The position numbers and the translations under genes are program-made. A stretch of 64,000 nucleotides of DNA from Onchidella celtica. Its lineage: Eukaryota > Mollusca > Gastropoda > Systellommatophora > Onchidiidae. The notes under the pieces were generated by a model. It made no database searches. It saw only the letters and a program-made list of their open reading frames with translations, and was not told the origin of the DNA. Every line of letters starts with the position of its first letter. The stretch's first letter is position 1. Positions 35,801-43,868 of the stretch are shown here, piece by piece. The stretch covers positions 34,334,461 to 34,398,460 of the forward strand of contig OZ007574.1 in NCBI GenBank assembly GCA_963931925.1, in the 5' to 3' direction.

Positions 35801-38530
35801 CTATTGTCACATAGTCACCAACACATGCAAGATAAGACGCAGAGACTACATAATTTTGGATGCAAAGTAGGCCTTCGGATTAGCCAGAAGAAGACAGAGA
35901 TTATGACCCTAAATGTAGACACTCCAGCACCAGTGCAAGTAGATGACAAGAACCTCACCACGACGGACAAATTTAAATACCTTGGTAGCATTATCAGACC
36001 AGAGGGTGGCACAAAGGAGGACATCCAAAGTAGGCTGGGAAATGCAAGGGCTGTCTTTCAAAGTATGAGCAACATCTGGAAATCGACGCAATACGGCATC
36101 AACACCAAGATCAGACTGTACCAAAGCTGTGTCCTATCCACACTCCTGTATGGATCAGAGTGTTGGCGAATGACAGAAGGTGACCTCGCCAAGTTGTCTT
36201 CCTTCCACACCACATGTCTTCGTAGGATTCTCCGCATCTTTTGGCCAAACAAGATTTCTAATCAGGAACTACTAAGGCGATGCAAGCAAGAAGAAATAGC
36301 CAACATCATCACGAAGAGACGATGGAGATGGCTTGGACACGTGCTGCGAAAGGAAGCAAATTCTATAACCAAAACAGCACTTCAGTGGACACCGGAGGGA
36401 CGGCGCAAGCGAGGCAGACCCAAGGCAACCTGGCGGAGAACAATCGAGGCAGAGATGAAATCCTTCAATCACTCATGGGGAACTCTCGCAAAGATGGCCC
36501 AGGACAGACAGGGCTGGAGATCCTTTGTTGCTGCCCTAAGCACCAGTGGGTGCAACAGGAAATAGTAGTAGTAATCCTGCAGGCGGTGCGGGATTGGGCT
36601 TATGCGTCGATTCAGGTATCCCGCAACTTGTGCGGGAACGGGCGTCAGTGAGTTAAAGTTTAGTAATAAAATATCAGTTTAAGAAATATACAGAAAAGCA
36701 TTTTCTTTTTTCTGCATTTGTACATGAAAGTCCTTAATTTTCTCAAAACTGATTTTAAAGCATTAGAAAGTTCTTAATATTCAAAATTTGTCCAAAAGGT
36801 TTATAAAAAATCCTTAAAATACCAGATTGTCATGACTCCCTCTGCTATATTGCAGTATGGCTAGGTTTGCAATTTTTTTTTTTAAGTCTCGCCTTTATCA
36901 ATTTTCAATTCTTTAAAAATCTATTATTTCTGTCCCAAAAGCCTGCGGCAAGCCTGTTACAGAATTTTTTAAAGAAAATGCAATGAATGAACACTACTGC
37001 ATATATGTATTTACTGGTACTTATAGTTTATGTGTGTCACATCTTTCTCATTTATAGATAAATAATGATGACCCATCTTATAGGACTACACTTTTTATAT
37101 GGCATTATTGATTGCAGTGATGGTCAGTTTTGTTTGATTTATGTTCAAATCAATTTGTATTTAATTTTCCAGATACCATAAGAAAGCTTTGAGACAGGTG
37201 GCCTACCACAAACACTACCCATTGTTTGCCTCAGCTTCAGATGATGGTTCTGTTATTGTTAGCCATGGAAAAGTGTACAGGTGAGTTTTTGTGACATCTG
37301 AGGCCAGGCCGTATTAAGATGCAGCTGGCTATTTTTGGAAGGTTGGAATGATGTGTGGAAAATGTGGTATCTGACTGAAATTGTGTAATTAACCTGCGCT
37401 GTACGTTGCTGAAAACTAAGCATGGCATACGTTGTGTTATCTAGTTGACACCACACTCCTAAAAAACAATTATAATATTAGGGCACTCTCTAGTCTCTTT
37501 AAAGTCATGGTGTCTGTCAGACCCCAGACTGATGAATAGGGATATAACAATAAAATCCTCTTCAGACATGGGGCAGACTCACCCAATGTTTAATTTTGTC
37601 ACCTTTGTCCGACACTCAATGCTAAGTCAATGGTGACATGGTTGACCTCCTTTTCAATTAAAAAAATAAAACACATTATTTTTGTCTTGCTCGTAAGAGT
37701 TCACAAAGAATTGATATCGGACGAAGTTTGATGACTAAAAAAAGGAAAATGAGATGCTTGCATTATATTTATACCCCTCGAAAAAAAATTGAGCATAAGG
37801 TACGCCTACTTGACCTGAAAACTAAGAATTTTCAATGCCGTGACTCAATAAACCGTCATTTTATGGGTGGTCAAAGTTGGGGGTGTTGTGCAGTTTGCAA
37901 ATGGTAGCAAATTCGAGGTGTTTTTTTACTTTTGAAAATGCCATAACTTTCAAAGACTTTAAGACAGAATAATAAATTTGGTATCAAACTTCTTAGAAAA
38001 GTAAGCTCCATCACATTGGACAATGACTGGTGAGTTCAGATAAAAAGTAAAAATCAGTTTGGACTACCATTTTTAGAAAGTTGGAATCATGTGTGGAAAA
38101 TTTGATAATGAATGCTGTAATTAATACTAAACCTATTATGTTCTAGGGATGGGAATCTCAGAAAATTTGCCAATTTTCATATACTTTACATTCTTGGTCC
38201 CTAAGGTAAAAATATATCGGTGTTTGCTGTTGGCACTGATGCAGTACATCAAAATTCAGGAAATTTTTCTGTCAGTGGGTAACTAGTTCCCATCGCTGAT
38301 ATCGGTGGAGGAATTTCAGAATATCAGTACTATGAGGGAAATTATTTCAACTATTTTTTTGTTCGTAAATTTGCAGTGACCAGCTATTGAACCCACTTCT
38401 GGTGACGGTAAAGGTCTTGCGAGGACACAAGACAGCCAGCCATTTGTCTGTGCTAGATTGCAAATTTCATCCGACACAACCATGGGTTTTCTCCAGTGGA
38501 GCTGACAGTACAGTCAGGTTATTTGTCTGA
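20813..38530 (+). CDS. BOP1: BOP1, ribosome biogenesis WD40 protein (20 exons)
   Basis: BOP1 is the scaffold of the nucleolar PeBoW complex (with PES1 and WDR12; Erb1 in yeast), needed for 28S/5.8S rRNA maturation. Exons: 20813-20839, 22928-23020, 23444-23713, 24287-24438, 24881-24998, 25366-25467, 25863-25985, 26290-26400, 27151-27312, 27761-27841, 28299-28368, 29112-29244, 29570-29673, 30059-30147, 30690-30800, 31160-31234, 32439-32541, 32973-33057, 37173-37280, 38377-38530. All donors are GT, all acceptors AG, and all phases agree. The product is 756 residues, close to the usual ~750. Diagnostic strings are [66 protein letters not shown] and [13 protein letters not shown]. The start in exon 1 (AACATGGC, strong Kozak context) is inferred; the fallback is the in-frame ATG at 22937. 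It is intact, with no stop or frameshift. Confidence 0.96.
20840..22927. other. BOP1 intron 1
   Basis: The intron is 2.1 kb and ends in a long T-rich tract before AG at 22926-22927. Apart from the possible inverted-repeat element at 21281-22050, no feature could be supported. Confidence 0.45.
21281..22050. mobile_element. Possible transposon with short terminal inverted repeats in BOP1 intron 1
   Basis: The left end AACGCTCACCCTGCGCA with GCCCACTGCCC inside (21281-21319) pairs with GGGCAG and GCGCAGGGTGAGGGTT at the right (22016-22050), 16 of 17 bases over the outer part. The ~770-bp interior is non-coding and carries a smaller GTCAGTGACC/GGTCACTGAC pair. No clear target duplication is visible, so chance or an older rearrangement cannot be excluded. 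Confidence 0.4.
23444..27841 (+). other. BOP1: BOP1 N-terminal half: acidic region and BOP1NT domain
   Basis: Exon 3 (residues 41-130) is an acidic Asp/Glu/Ser stretch ending EYDSSDEE, as in other BOP1 proteins. Exons 4-10 (residues 131-413) form the BOP1NT domain that contacts pre-60S particles and partners. Its conserved blocks are [44 protein letters not shown] and [15 protein letters not shown]. Confidence 0.93.
31382..32176. mobile_element. Possible transposon in BOP1 intron 16
   Basis: CGAGCACGGGAAACTCGAA (31383-31401) pairs with TTGAGTTTCTCGTGCTCA (32158-32175) with two or three mismatches. A second small palindrome, AAACTCGAATTCCTCGG against GCCGAATTTCGAGGAAT, lies in the left arm. 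The interior has C, T and G homopolymers and a tRNA-like segment. No transposase frame or convincing target duplication is visible. It may be a composite of more than one insertion. Confidence 0.4.
31952..32049 (+). promoter_or_regulatory. tRNA-like A and B boxes (SINE head or tRNA relic)
   Basis: TAGCCGAGTGG at 31952-31962 fits the polymerase III A box (TRGYNNARYGG), and GGTTCGACGAATCC at 32036-32049 is a B box (GGTTCGAATCC) with a 3-base insertion. The spacing would suit a Leu/Ser-type tRNA ancestor. The rest does not fold as a tRNA by eye, so I read it as a degenerate SINE head. Confidence 0.35.
33767..33988 (-). pseudogene. N-terminal remnant of a piggyBac-like transposase
   Basis: The 73 codons start [20 protein letters not shown] and continue with an acidic Ser/Asp stretch containing DLDPEFVP. 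This style is typical of the disordered N-terminus of piggyBac transposases (PGBD family). The catalytic DDE/D region and the C-terminal Cys-rich finger are absent. It lies inside TTAA-flanked terminal repeats in the expected orientation. Confidence 0.6.
34216..34226. repeat. 5' target-site duplication of the LINE
   Basis: ATCCTGCAGGC is repeated exactly at 36574-36584, directly after the TAG-repeat tail of the LINE. Confidence 0.85.
34227..36565 (+). CDS. LINE polyprotein fragment: endonuclease tail plus reverse transcriptase
   Basis: The fragment is open from about 34232 ([15 protein letters not shown] in frame) to TAG at 36563-36565. The end of the APE-type endonuclease is visible as SDHHLV (34346-34363). 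Reverse transcriptase blocks follow: [28 protein letters not shown] (35487-35516), GVRQGCVMS (35651-35677) and the catalytic FADD in [10 protein letters not shown] (about 35780-35810). The C-terminal part has [13 protein letters not shown] and GRPKATWRR (about 36414-36440), common in invertebrate endonuclease/reverse-transcriptase proteins. No RNase H is seen. The start Met and most of the endonuclease are missing, so this copy cannot be autonomous. It lies in sense orientation within BOP1 intron 18. Confidence 0.9.
34227..36573 (+). mobile_element. 5'-truncated non-LTR retrotransposon (LINE) inside the piggyBac element
   Basis: The 2347-bp element begins within the endonuclease domain and ends in a short TAG/GTA repeat tail. 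It is flanked by 11-bp direct repeats (34216-34226 and 36574-36584). 5' truncation plus a simple-repeat 3' tail and target duplication is the hallmark of target-primed reverse transcription. The reading frame is still open from the truncation point to its stop, so the insertion is young. The clade (RTE-, Ingi- or CR1-like) is not settled by eye. Confidence 0.9.
36574..36584. repeat. 3' target-site duplication of the LINE
   Basis: Exact copy of ATCCTGCAGGC at 34216-34226. The sequence after it (GGTGCGGG and on) continues the interrupted piggyBac element to its right TTAA. Confidence 0.85.
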
Positions 38531-40153
38531 TAACAGTCCAAGGAAATTTTGAATTTTTTGCTGTTTACTTTGATGCATGTATTTTATCAGACATGAAAGT
38601 GAAAAAATAAAGAAAAAGTATGGTGATGAGACAACACAATGCACACATATTGAACTGTACAGTGCAAAGAAACAATGAATAATTGGAGGGATATGGGTTG
38701 GCTGAAAGTGAAAATCTGAAAGAAGTGAGCACCTACTTGTATTATATGGCAAATGTATTTTGGGGACTGTTTCCAGTTATGTAAAAGCTTTTATTTTTGA
38801 CCTAGAAGAAAAAGGTGCAGAACTATGCTAAAGAGATAAATGACTTGCAATTTCAGTGGTTTTATAGCAAACACAAAAAGCATGGTATGTTTTGAGACTG
38901 ACCGAGAGCTGTATGGCATGTCTGAGAAACAGCTATAAATCAACTGTATCTCTACATAGCAGTATGGCTTTGTCTATAAGTGGAAACACTGGAATGTCAT
39001 GTCAGTATGTCTGCATTGGAGGGACATATTTGGCTTTCTAGCATGTTGGTTAAAAGACCGTAACCTCATATAATGACTCATGTCTTTTACAATTGCCAAT
39101 AAAATAGATGATGTTTCATCAATCTGCAGACTGTCAAATGCAGTTTTATTTATTTTTCTGAAGGTTGTTGTTAGTTAGGGGACCATAGTCTGATTACAAA
39201 GCCAGATAGAGAAAATACTGAGTTGTGTTCAGCTATCATATAATAATGGAGCTTGGGCCCAACTTTGTTCCCGCAAAGGCTTTTTTACTACGCAACGTAG
39301 AGAAATGAAACCTGGCACATGTATGTAAAATTTATCAAGCCTGTGCGTGTCGTGCTTATTTTTTCCCGAAACTCTTGACTTTTTCCAGAAATTCAGTTAT
39401 AATTATCAGTTATCAATTCATGATTGCGAATACGACGTGATAATGTACTTCCGTCAATTTCATCATTTCCGCCTCTTACCGGAAATGTAAACTAGAGTTC
39501 ACGATCCAGCCACGCCAAGAAAACTTTGATACCGAGTATAGTGTTATACAGATGAGGTGAGTGCCATTCATTCATACCAAGAAAACTGTGTATAAATATT
39601 TAGAGTGTGCTTCAAGCTCAGAAGGAAATATTTTTATTATCGATCTCGGAGTGTCAGACATGCCAAGAAAACTTTGTCGAAAGGCTAGATCTAGATAATA
39701 TTTTTTTAAAAACCACGTGATTTTTAATAAGACCTAGATCTACTGCCACTCACACAGCTCGGATTTGCCTGACATTTTACATGTGCCTGCCCTTCGACCC
39801 GCAAAAGTTCTTTTTTTAGATTTGGAGTCTTGAAAAGGTGGGGAAGTATTTTTTTGAGTTTGAGTTTGCTTTATGCCGCTAATTGACTACCTCCGATCCT
39901 TCATTTTTTACGAACACATGAGCCCATGAAAAATTCTCGGTGCGCACTACTGTGTACTGTGTACTACTGTAATATTATCCTATCTATCTATTGATCGCCG
40001 ATTATATGTGGATGACCCAAAGTGTCTCGATATCAATGTCTTTGTGCTGATTCCTTTCGGTCTTGAGTGGCGAGTTTTATTTTTTACCATTCGAAGAATG
40101 GGGCAGTTACTAGTAGATACAATGCGCATACCCGCCATCTTTAGTGTCCGGAC
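38531..40153. other. BOP1 3' UTR and intergenic
   Basis: No coding feature. CCAAGAAAACT recurs at about 39510, 39580 and 39663 with different flanks, suggesting fragments of a repeat. The rest is unassigned AT-rich sequence. Confidence 0.4.
38606..38611 (+). terminator. BOP1: BOP1 poly(A) signal candidate
   Basis: AATAAA is 76 bp after the TGA. A second AATAAA at 39098-39103 is an alternative distal site. Confidence 0.5.
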
Positions 40154-40426
40154 TCACACATCACCATGGCGAGTGTGGCATTGATTTTGATTCGTTAGCT
40201 GATTTGCACTGCGAGCACGGAAGGTGTCGCGAACCAACCGGCAGCGAGCTAAATGTAGTTCGCTACAGTAAACAATTACACGTGTGAATAAGTTCAATGA
40301 GAGACGTTCAGTCAATTCTTTCACTTCCTTTCCCTTGTTTACACGGATGGTAGGGAATCTGTCCAGCTTGAATCTATCTTCTACACTCTTGTCATGACAC
40401 TCAGCTACAATGCAACCAGCAGGCAT
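40154..40426 (-). pseudogene. THAP-like zinc finger fragment
   Basis: The 90-codon frame starts MPAGCIVAECHDKSVEDRF and continues LDRFPTIRVNKGKEVKELTER. This fits the start of a THAP DNA-binding domain: Met-Pro, paired Cys a few residues apart, a (F/H)RxP motif, and the N-x-G-x-E-x-x-E-L-x-x-R segment seen in many invertebrate THAP proteins. The expected Trp-Leu after that and the normal Cys-x2-His near the end are absent or altered (YCSELH), so it is a degenerate or partial copy, or a first exon whose splice site I cannot place. THAP domains occur in transcription factors and P-element-type transposases. Confidence 0.4.
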
Positions 40427-40675
40427 TTTAAAGCTTAGATATATCTCGAAGTTACACTAATCAGCTGATCCACCAGCCATCTTTAGCGGCGGAAGAACAA
40501 AACAAAAACACTCTGTGACGTCATGTACGTTCTACCTATAGCATATAATGTATACAGTGCCCTACCAACAGAGCTATCTCCATTTTACAAGGATGAAACA
40601 GCCATTTCTGGTGCCTCAGCTGTCATGCTCAGTATTCTTAATACAAATCCAATGCTACACTTTATGCATTAAATA

Positions 40676-40842
40676 ATGGGAGTGTTTATTGGGGCTACAC
40701 CATGTAGCCTTCTAACCAAAGCCCACACCTGAAACATTATTTAGGCTACCCCTTTCTCGCTACGGCAATACTGATACCCCAAATGTTTCAGGGGTGGGCT
40801 TTGGTTATGAAGGCTACATGTAACCCCTATAAACACTCCCAT
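40676..40842. mobile_element. Foldback MITE with ~60-bp arms
   Basis: ATGGGAGTGTTTAT at the left and ATAAACACTCCCAT at the right are perfect inverse complements. Pairing continues through GGGGCTACA.CATGTAGCCTTC, AACCAAAGCCCAC and CCTGAAACATT. The element is about 167 bp with a ~45-bp loop and no coding capacity. Confidence 0.85.
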
Positions 40843-40843
40843 A

Positions 40844-40915
40844 GGGTGACTTAAGGGGGTTTTGATTATTAAGGCTATATGTAGCCTATATAAGGTCACC
40901 CTTAAATAATAAGAC
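40844..40915. repeat. Small hairpin element abutting the MITE
   Basis: AGGGTGACTTAAGG at the left pairs with CCTATATAAGGTCACCCT at the right end, with the self-complementary AGGCTATATGTAGCCT in the middle. It follows the previous element by one or two bases, possibly a nested or relic insertion of a related family. Confidence 0.55.
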
Positions 40916-41139
40916 ATGTATACATCCTCATTACACTCATATACATGTATTGCAAATCAGACATACATTAGTAAGCAGCCAACATTAAGACCACTGTGAA
41001 TAACTTTCAATAGTTTCATTTTTATTCAAACACAATTTCGGATGGCCTGAATATTTTTCTGATAGACCAATGCCATAGGCAAAATCTACAAAATCTCACC
41101 TTACTAATCAAGCATCTTGCATATGATAATACAAGTACT

Positions 41140-41530
41140 AATGAATTGAATATGATTTCAGAAACTCGTACTTGTATTAAATGAAGCTGCAAAAAAATTG
41201 TGCATTGAATCAACATTTATGAATAGATGAATGCCTGTGAGATGGAAAATAGTACAGTACATATATTTTAAGGCAGTCGTTTTACCCCATCAATTACAAG
41301 CAACTGAAGAAATGTATGCTTGACGACCTTTGTCAGTGAGTCATTTTAATCTCTCTATTTAATAAAATTACTACATTGTATTATTGCAGGACAAAACAAT
41401 TATATAATAGCCAAGTCCTTGATTGTATTTAAACCAAAATAAAAAATTCATTTGGAATACTAACCGGAAAGTTTCCATTAATTTTATGAGAAAAATAACA
41501 AAGACACTGTGAAAAAACTTTCTCTTCCAT
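41140..41530. repeat. Diverged direct repeat, copy 1
   Basis: It shares, in order, TTCAGAAAC..GTACT, GATGAATGCCTGTGAG, CATCA.TTACA.GCAACTGAAG, AAATGTATG, GACAGTGAGTCATT-like sequence and ACTAACCGG with 42610-42950, offset about 1480 bp. It is probably an old local duplication or two copies of one dispersed repeat. Confidence 0.6.
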
Positions 41531-41718
41531 GGTAACTGGTCCAAATCATTGGGTATATCAATACTGTATACAAATAACCAAATTCAACAGAAATACATGT
41601 ACTTAAAAGGATTGCTTGTCCATCAGCCATTTCACAAAACCCAAGAAAGCAGAAAGGGTAACATTTTCACCATTTTTCTAGTGTATGCTGACATCAAAAT
41701 ACATACATGTACATATGT

Positions 41719-41938
41719 ATATCAAGGGCTGGTAACCAGAATGTTTTATGTCCAAACTAGTCAAATTGGGTAAAACAAAAATTCAAATGACTGCAATAGC
41801 TTCAACATGGCACGCGATTGTACTTTTATTGGTGGGTTATGAAATAAAGTCACACACTTGTGTCTTGGATATCTACAGGCATTTAAGAGCAATGAATTAA
41901 ATAGAACATAACACATTCTGGTTGATAACCCTTGATAT
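41719..41938. repeat. Inverted repeat pair
   Basis: ATATCAAGGGCTGGTAACCA then GAATGTTTTATGT (41719-41751) is the reverse complement, with four or five mismatches, of ACATAACACATTCTGG then TTGATAACCCTTGATAT (41906-41938). The arms are about 33 bp around ~155 bp of spacer. It may be a small foldback element. Confidence 0.5.
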
Positions 41939-42609
41939 GTTTCAAAAATGCATGCCAAATTGATTTGCTGACAAGACATGGTCAAAAGTCACAGTCTGAT
42001 TCTGAATGAGAGAGAAGACAATATAATTTGTAAAATAAAACAAATAATCATTGTGGTTACCCACTGAGACCTTCACACCATCATATTCGAAGAAGATTGC
42101 ACAGACATGGTATGAAATAGTAAAAAAAAAAACAAAAGAAAATTGTAACACTAAGTGAAATAAATGGTGCTTTGTTTTATTCATCTTGAGAGTTGTGGAT
42201 GCTAAGGCAAAAATTAGGGTCTGTATCTGCTTTTAACAAATTAAACTTATTATATTACTTATGTCATGACAATAGGTAGAGTAGACATATACACACATAA
42301 AATGACAAAAATTTCAAAAAATATCCAGTTGTCCCTTTATCATGAATTTAAAGCAGCACTCTATGACACTTTGTGTTAATTCAGCATGTGGGCCCTGGAA
42401 ATACATGTAATTTACTTCATAAACTTGTAAAAAGCAAGGTAGACAACTGAAAAAAAGAAAAATTCAAATCCAAAAATGCATTAATTATGCATAAATTTTG
42501 TAACTGGCATATGAAAATCTTCTCACCAGTGAGTCAACTTCGGTAGGTTTTTTAGGTCATTTAAGTAAGTAATCTATGATTAAACATCCCGCTTAGTACT
42601 AATACACCT

Positions 42610-42950
42610 GCATGTAGATTCAACATGATGTCAGAAACCCTTTGTACTACAGGAAAATGATCAAGCCACCCCCAAAAATTACGTATACAGTAAAAAATAA
42701 AGAGTAGATGAATGCCTGTGAGGTGCATCACAGTAAAAAGTCATTTTACTTCATCAGTTACATGCAACTGAAGAAATGTATGATCTTTGACAGTGAGTCA
42801 TTCCTAATCTCATCGAAAACATGATTATTAAGTTCTAAACGGCAATATTGCCTGTCTGACAAAATGATCAGTGTAAAAGTCATTCAACATATCTATGGTG
42901 TCAGGCACTAACCGGCCAAGTCCAAAAATTTCATATTACTTTATATTGTA
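42610..42950. repeat. Diverged direct repeat, copy 2
   Basis: Partner of 41140-41530 (shared blocks listed there). A weaker third echo with ACCGG and TTCATTTCCCATTAGTTTTA lies near 43040-43072. Confidence 0.55.
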
Positions 42951-43277
42951 CCAATTTATGAAGCCTAGAATCCTGCATCATATGTAAAAGTACCTGTTCC
43001 CATTATCCAGTAGAAATACTCAGAATAAGCATGTGATCAAACCGGCTAGGTTCATTTCCCATTAGTTTTAGCGGCAATTTTTTGTTTCTCCTGTAAAATT
43101 TGCTTATTTCGACTTGGCCAGTTTGCTCCTGACACCACTGATATGCTGCATGAATAACATTATCCATTTTGGAAGAATGTGTGTGGTGCTCTAAGAAAAC
43201 CCTTCACATGGGTCAAATTTCATCTTTTGAGATATACAACTATTATGAAAGAGGGACATTTTCTGGGTATTTTGCTT

Positions 43278-43283
43278 TTTATT
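43278..43283 (-). terminator. Candidate poly(A) signal of the giant zinc-finger gene
   Basis: TTTATT on the plus strand reads AATAAA on the minus strand, about 590 bp after the stop codon. Its assignment is positional only. Confidence 0.3.
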
Positions 43284-43868
43284 TGAAGTCAATATCTCAA
43301 ATAGTTTTTTAGATATGGCCGTTTAAAGTGTCAGGGGTAGTAACCGGAGAAACTGAGAAAAATGACCTTTTAGGCCTGTATCTCAAAAGCAGCCTGTGCG
43401 TCATCCACCGCATTTTCCTGGAGCGCCACACATGTAATTTCTTGAAATCTATCATAAATGATGTACAAGAGAAAGAGAACAAAAAATATACATAATTATA
43501 TCTGACTCCTGCACCTGAGGATAAAACCACAAAATATAATTAGTGTATTCTGCTATATACCACTATGTGTATCCCACTGATAATGCTTCCTGTAATGAAC
43601 AAAATGAGATAAGAAGACAAAAGTATCTTGCTAGCAAGGTTTACCATTCTCAAGCAGTCTCCTGAAAAGACTGAAGTCTTAATTATCCTGACAAAGTGGC
43701 TCCAGTTCGTTTGTTTTTGTTTTTGTTTGCTGTTTTTTTTTTTTCCATTACTGTTTTCTGCTTCAAAAAAAGGAGGCTTCAGTCATGCAATACACTATTC
43801 TGTCTTCCCAAATCTGGAATTCTACAAGACAATCACAATAACATGTGAAGAATGTAAGAATTGCTTTC

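Larger units (their letters stand above)
33433..36656 (-). mobile_element. piggyBac-type element in BOP1 intron 18, internally deleted and split by a LINE
   Basis: Both ends sit on TTAA (33433-33436 and 36653-36656), the obligatory piggyBac target. The inner termini match as inverted repeats: CTCACTGAAGACC at the left against CTCACTGACGCCC read inward from the right, 11 of 13. Subterminal hairpins are present (GCCCGCCAGGGC at the left, CCCGCAACTTGTGCGGG at the right). A minus-strand frame near 33988 encodes a piggyBac-like transposase N-terminus. Without the inserted LINE the element is about 870 bp, so most of the transposase is deleted and it is non-autonomous. Confidence 0.82.
28299..38530 (+). 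other. BOP1: BOP1 WD40 propeller exons
   Basis: Exons 11-20 (residues about 414-756) encode the C-terminal beta-propeller. The first blade is [20 protein letters not shown] then [17 protein letters not shown]. Later blades include [62 protein letters not shown] and the terminal [13 protein letters not shown] before TGA. The propeller is interrupted by the 4.1-kb intron 18 that holds nested transposons. Confidence 0.93.
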
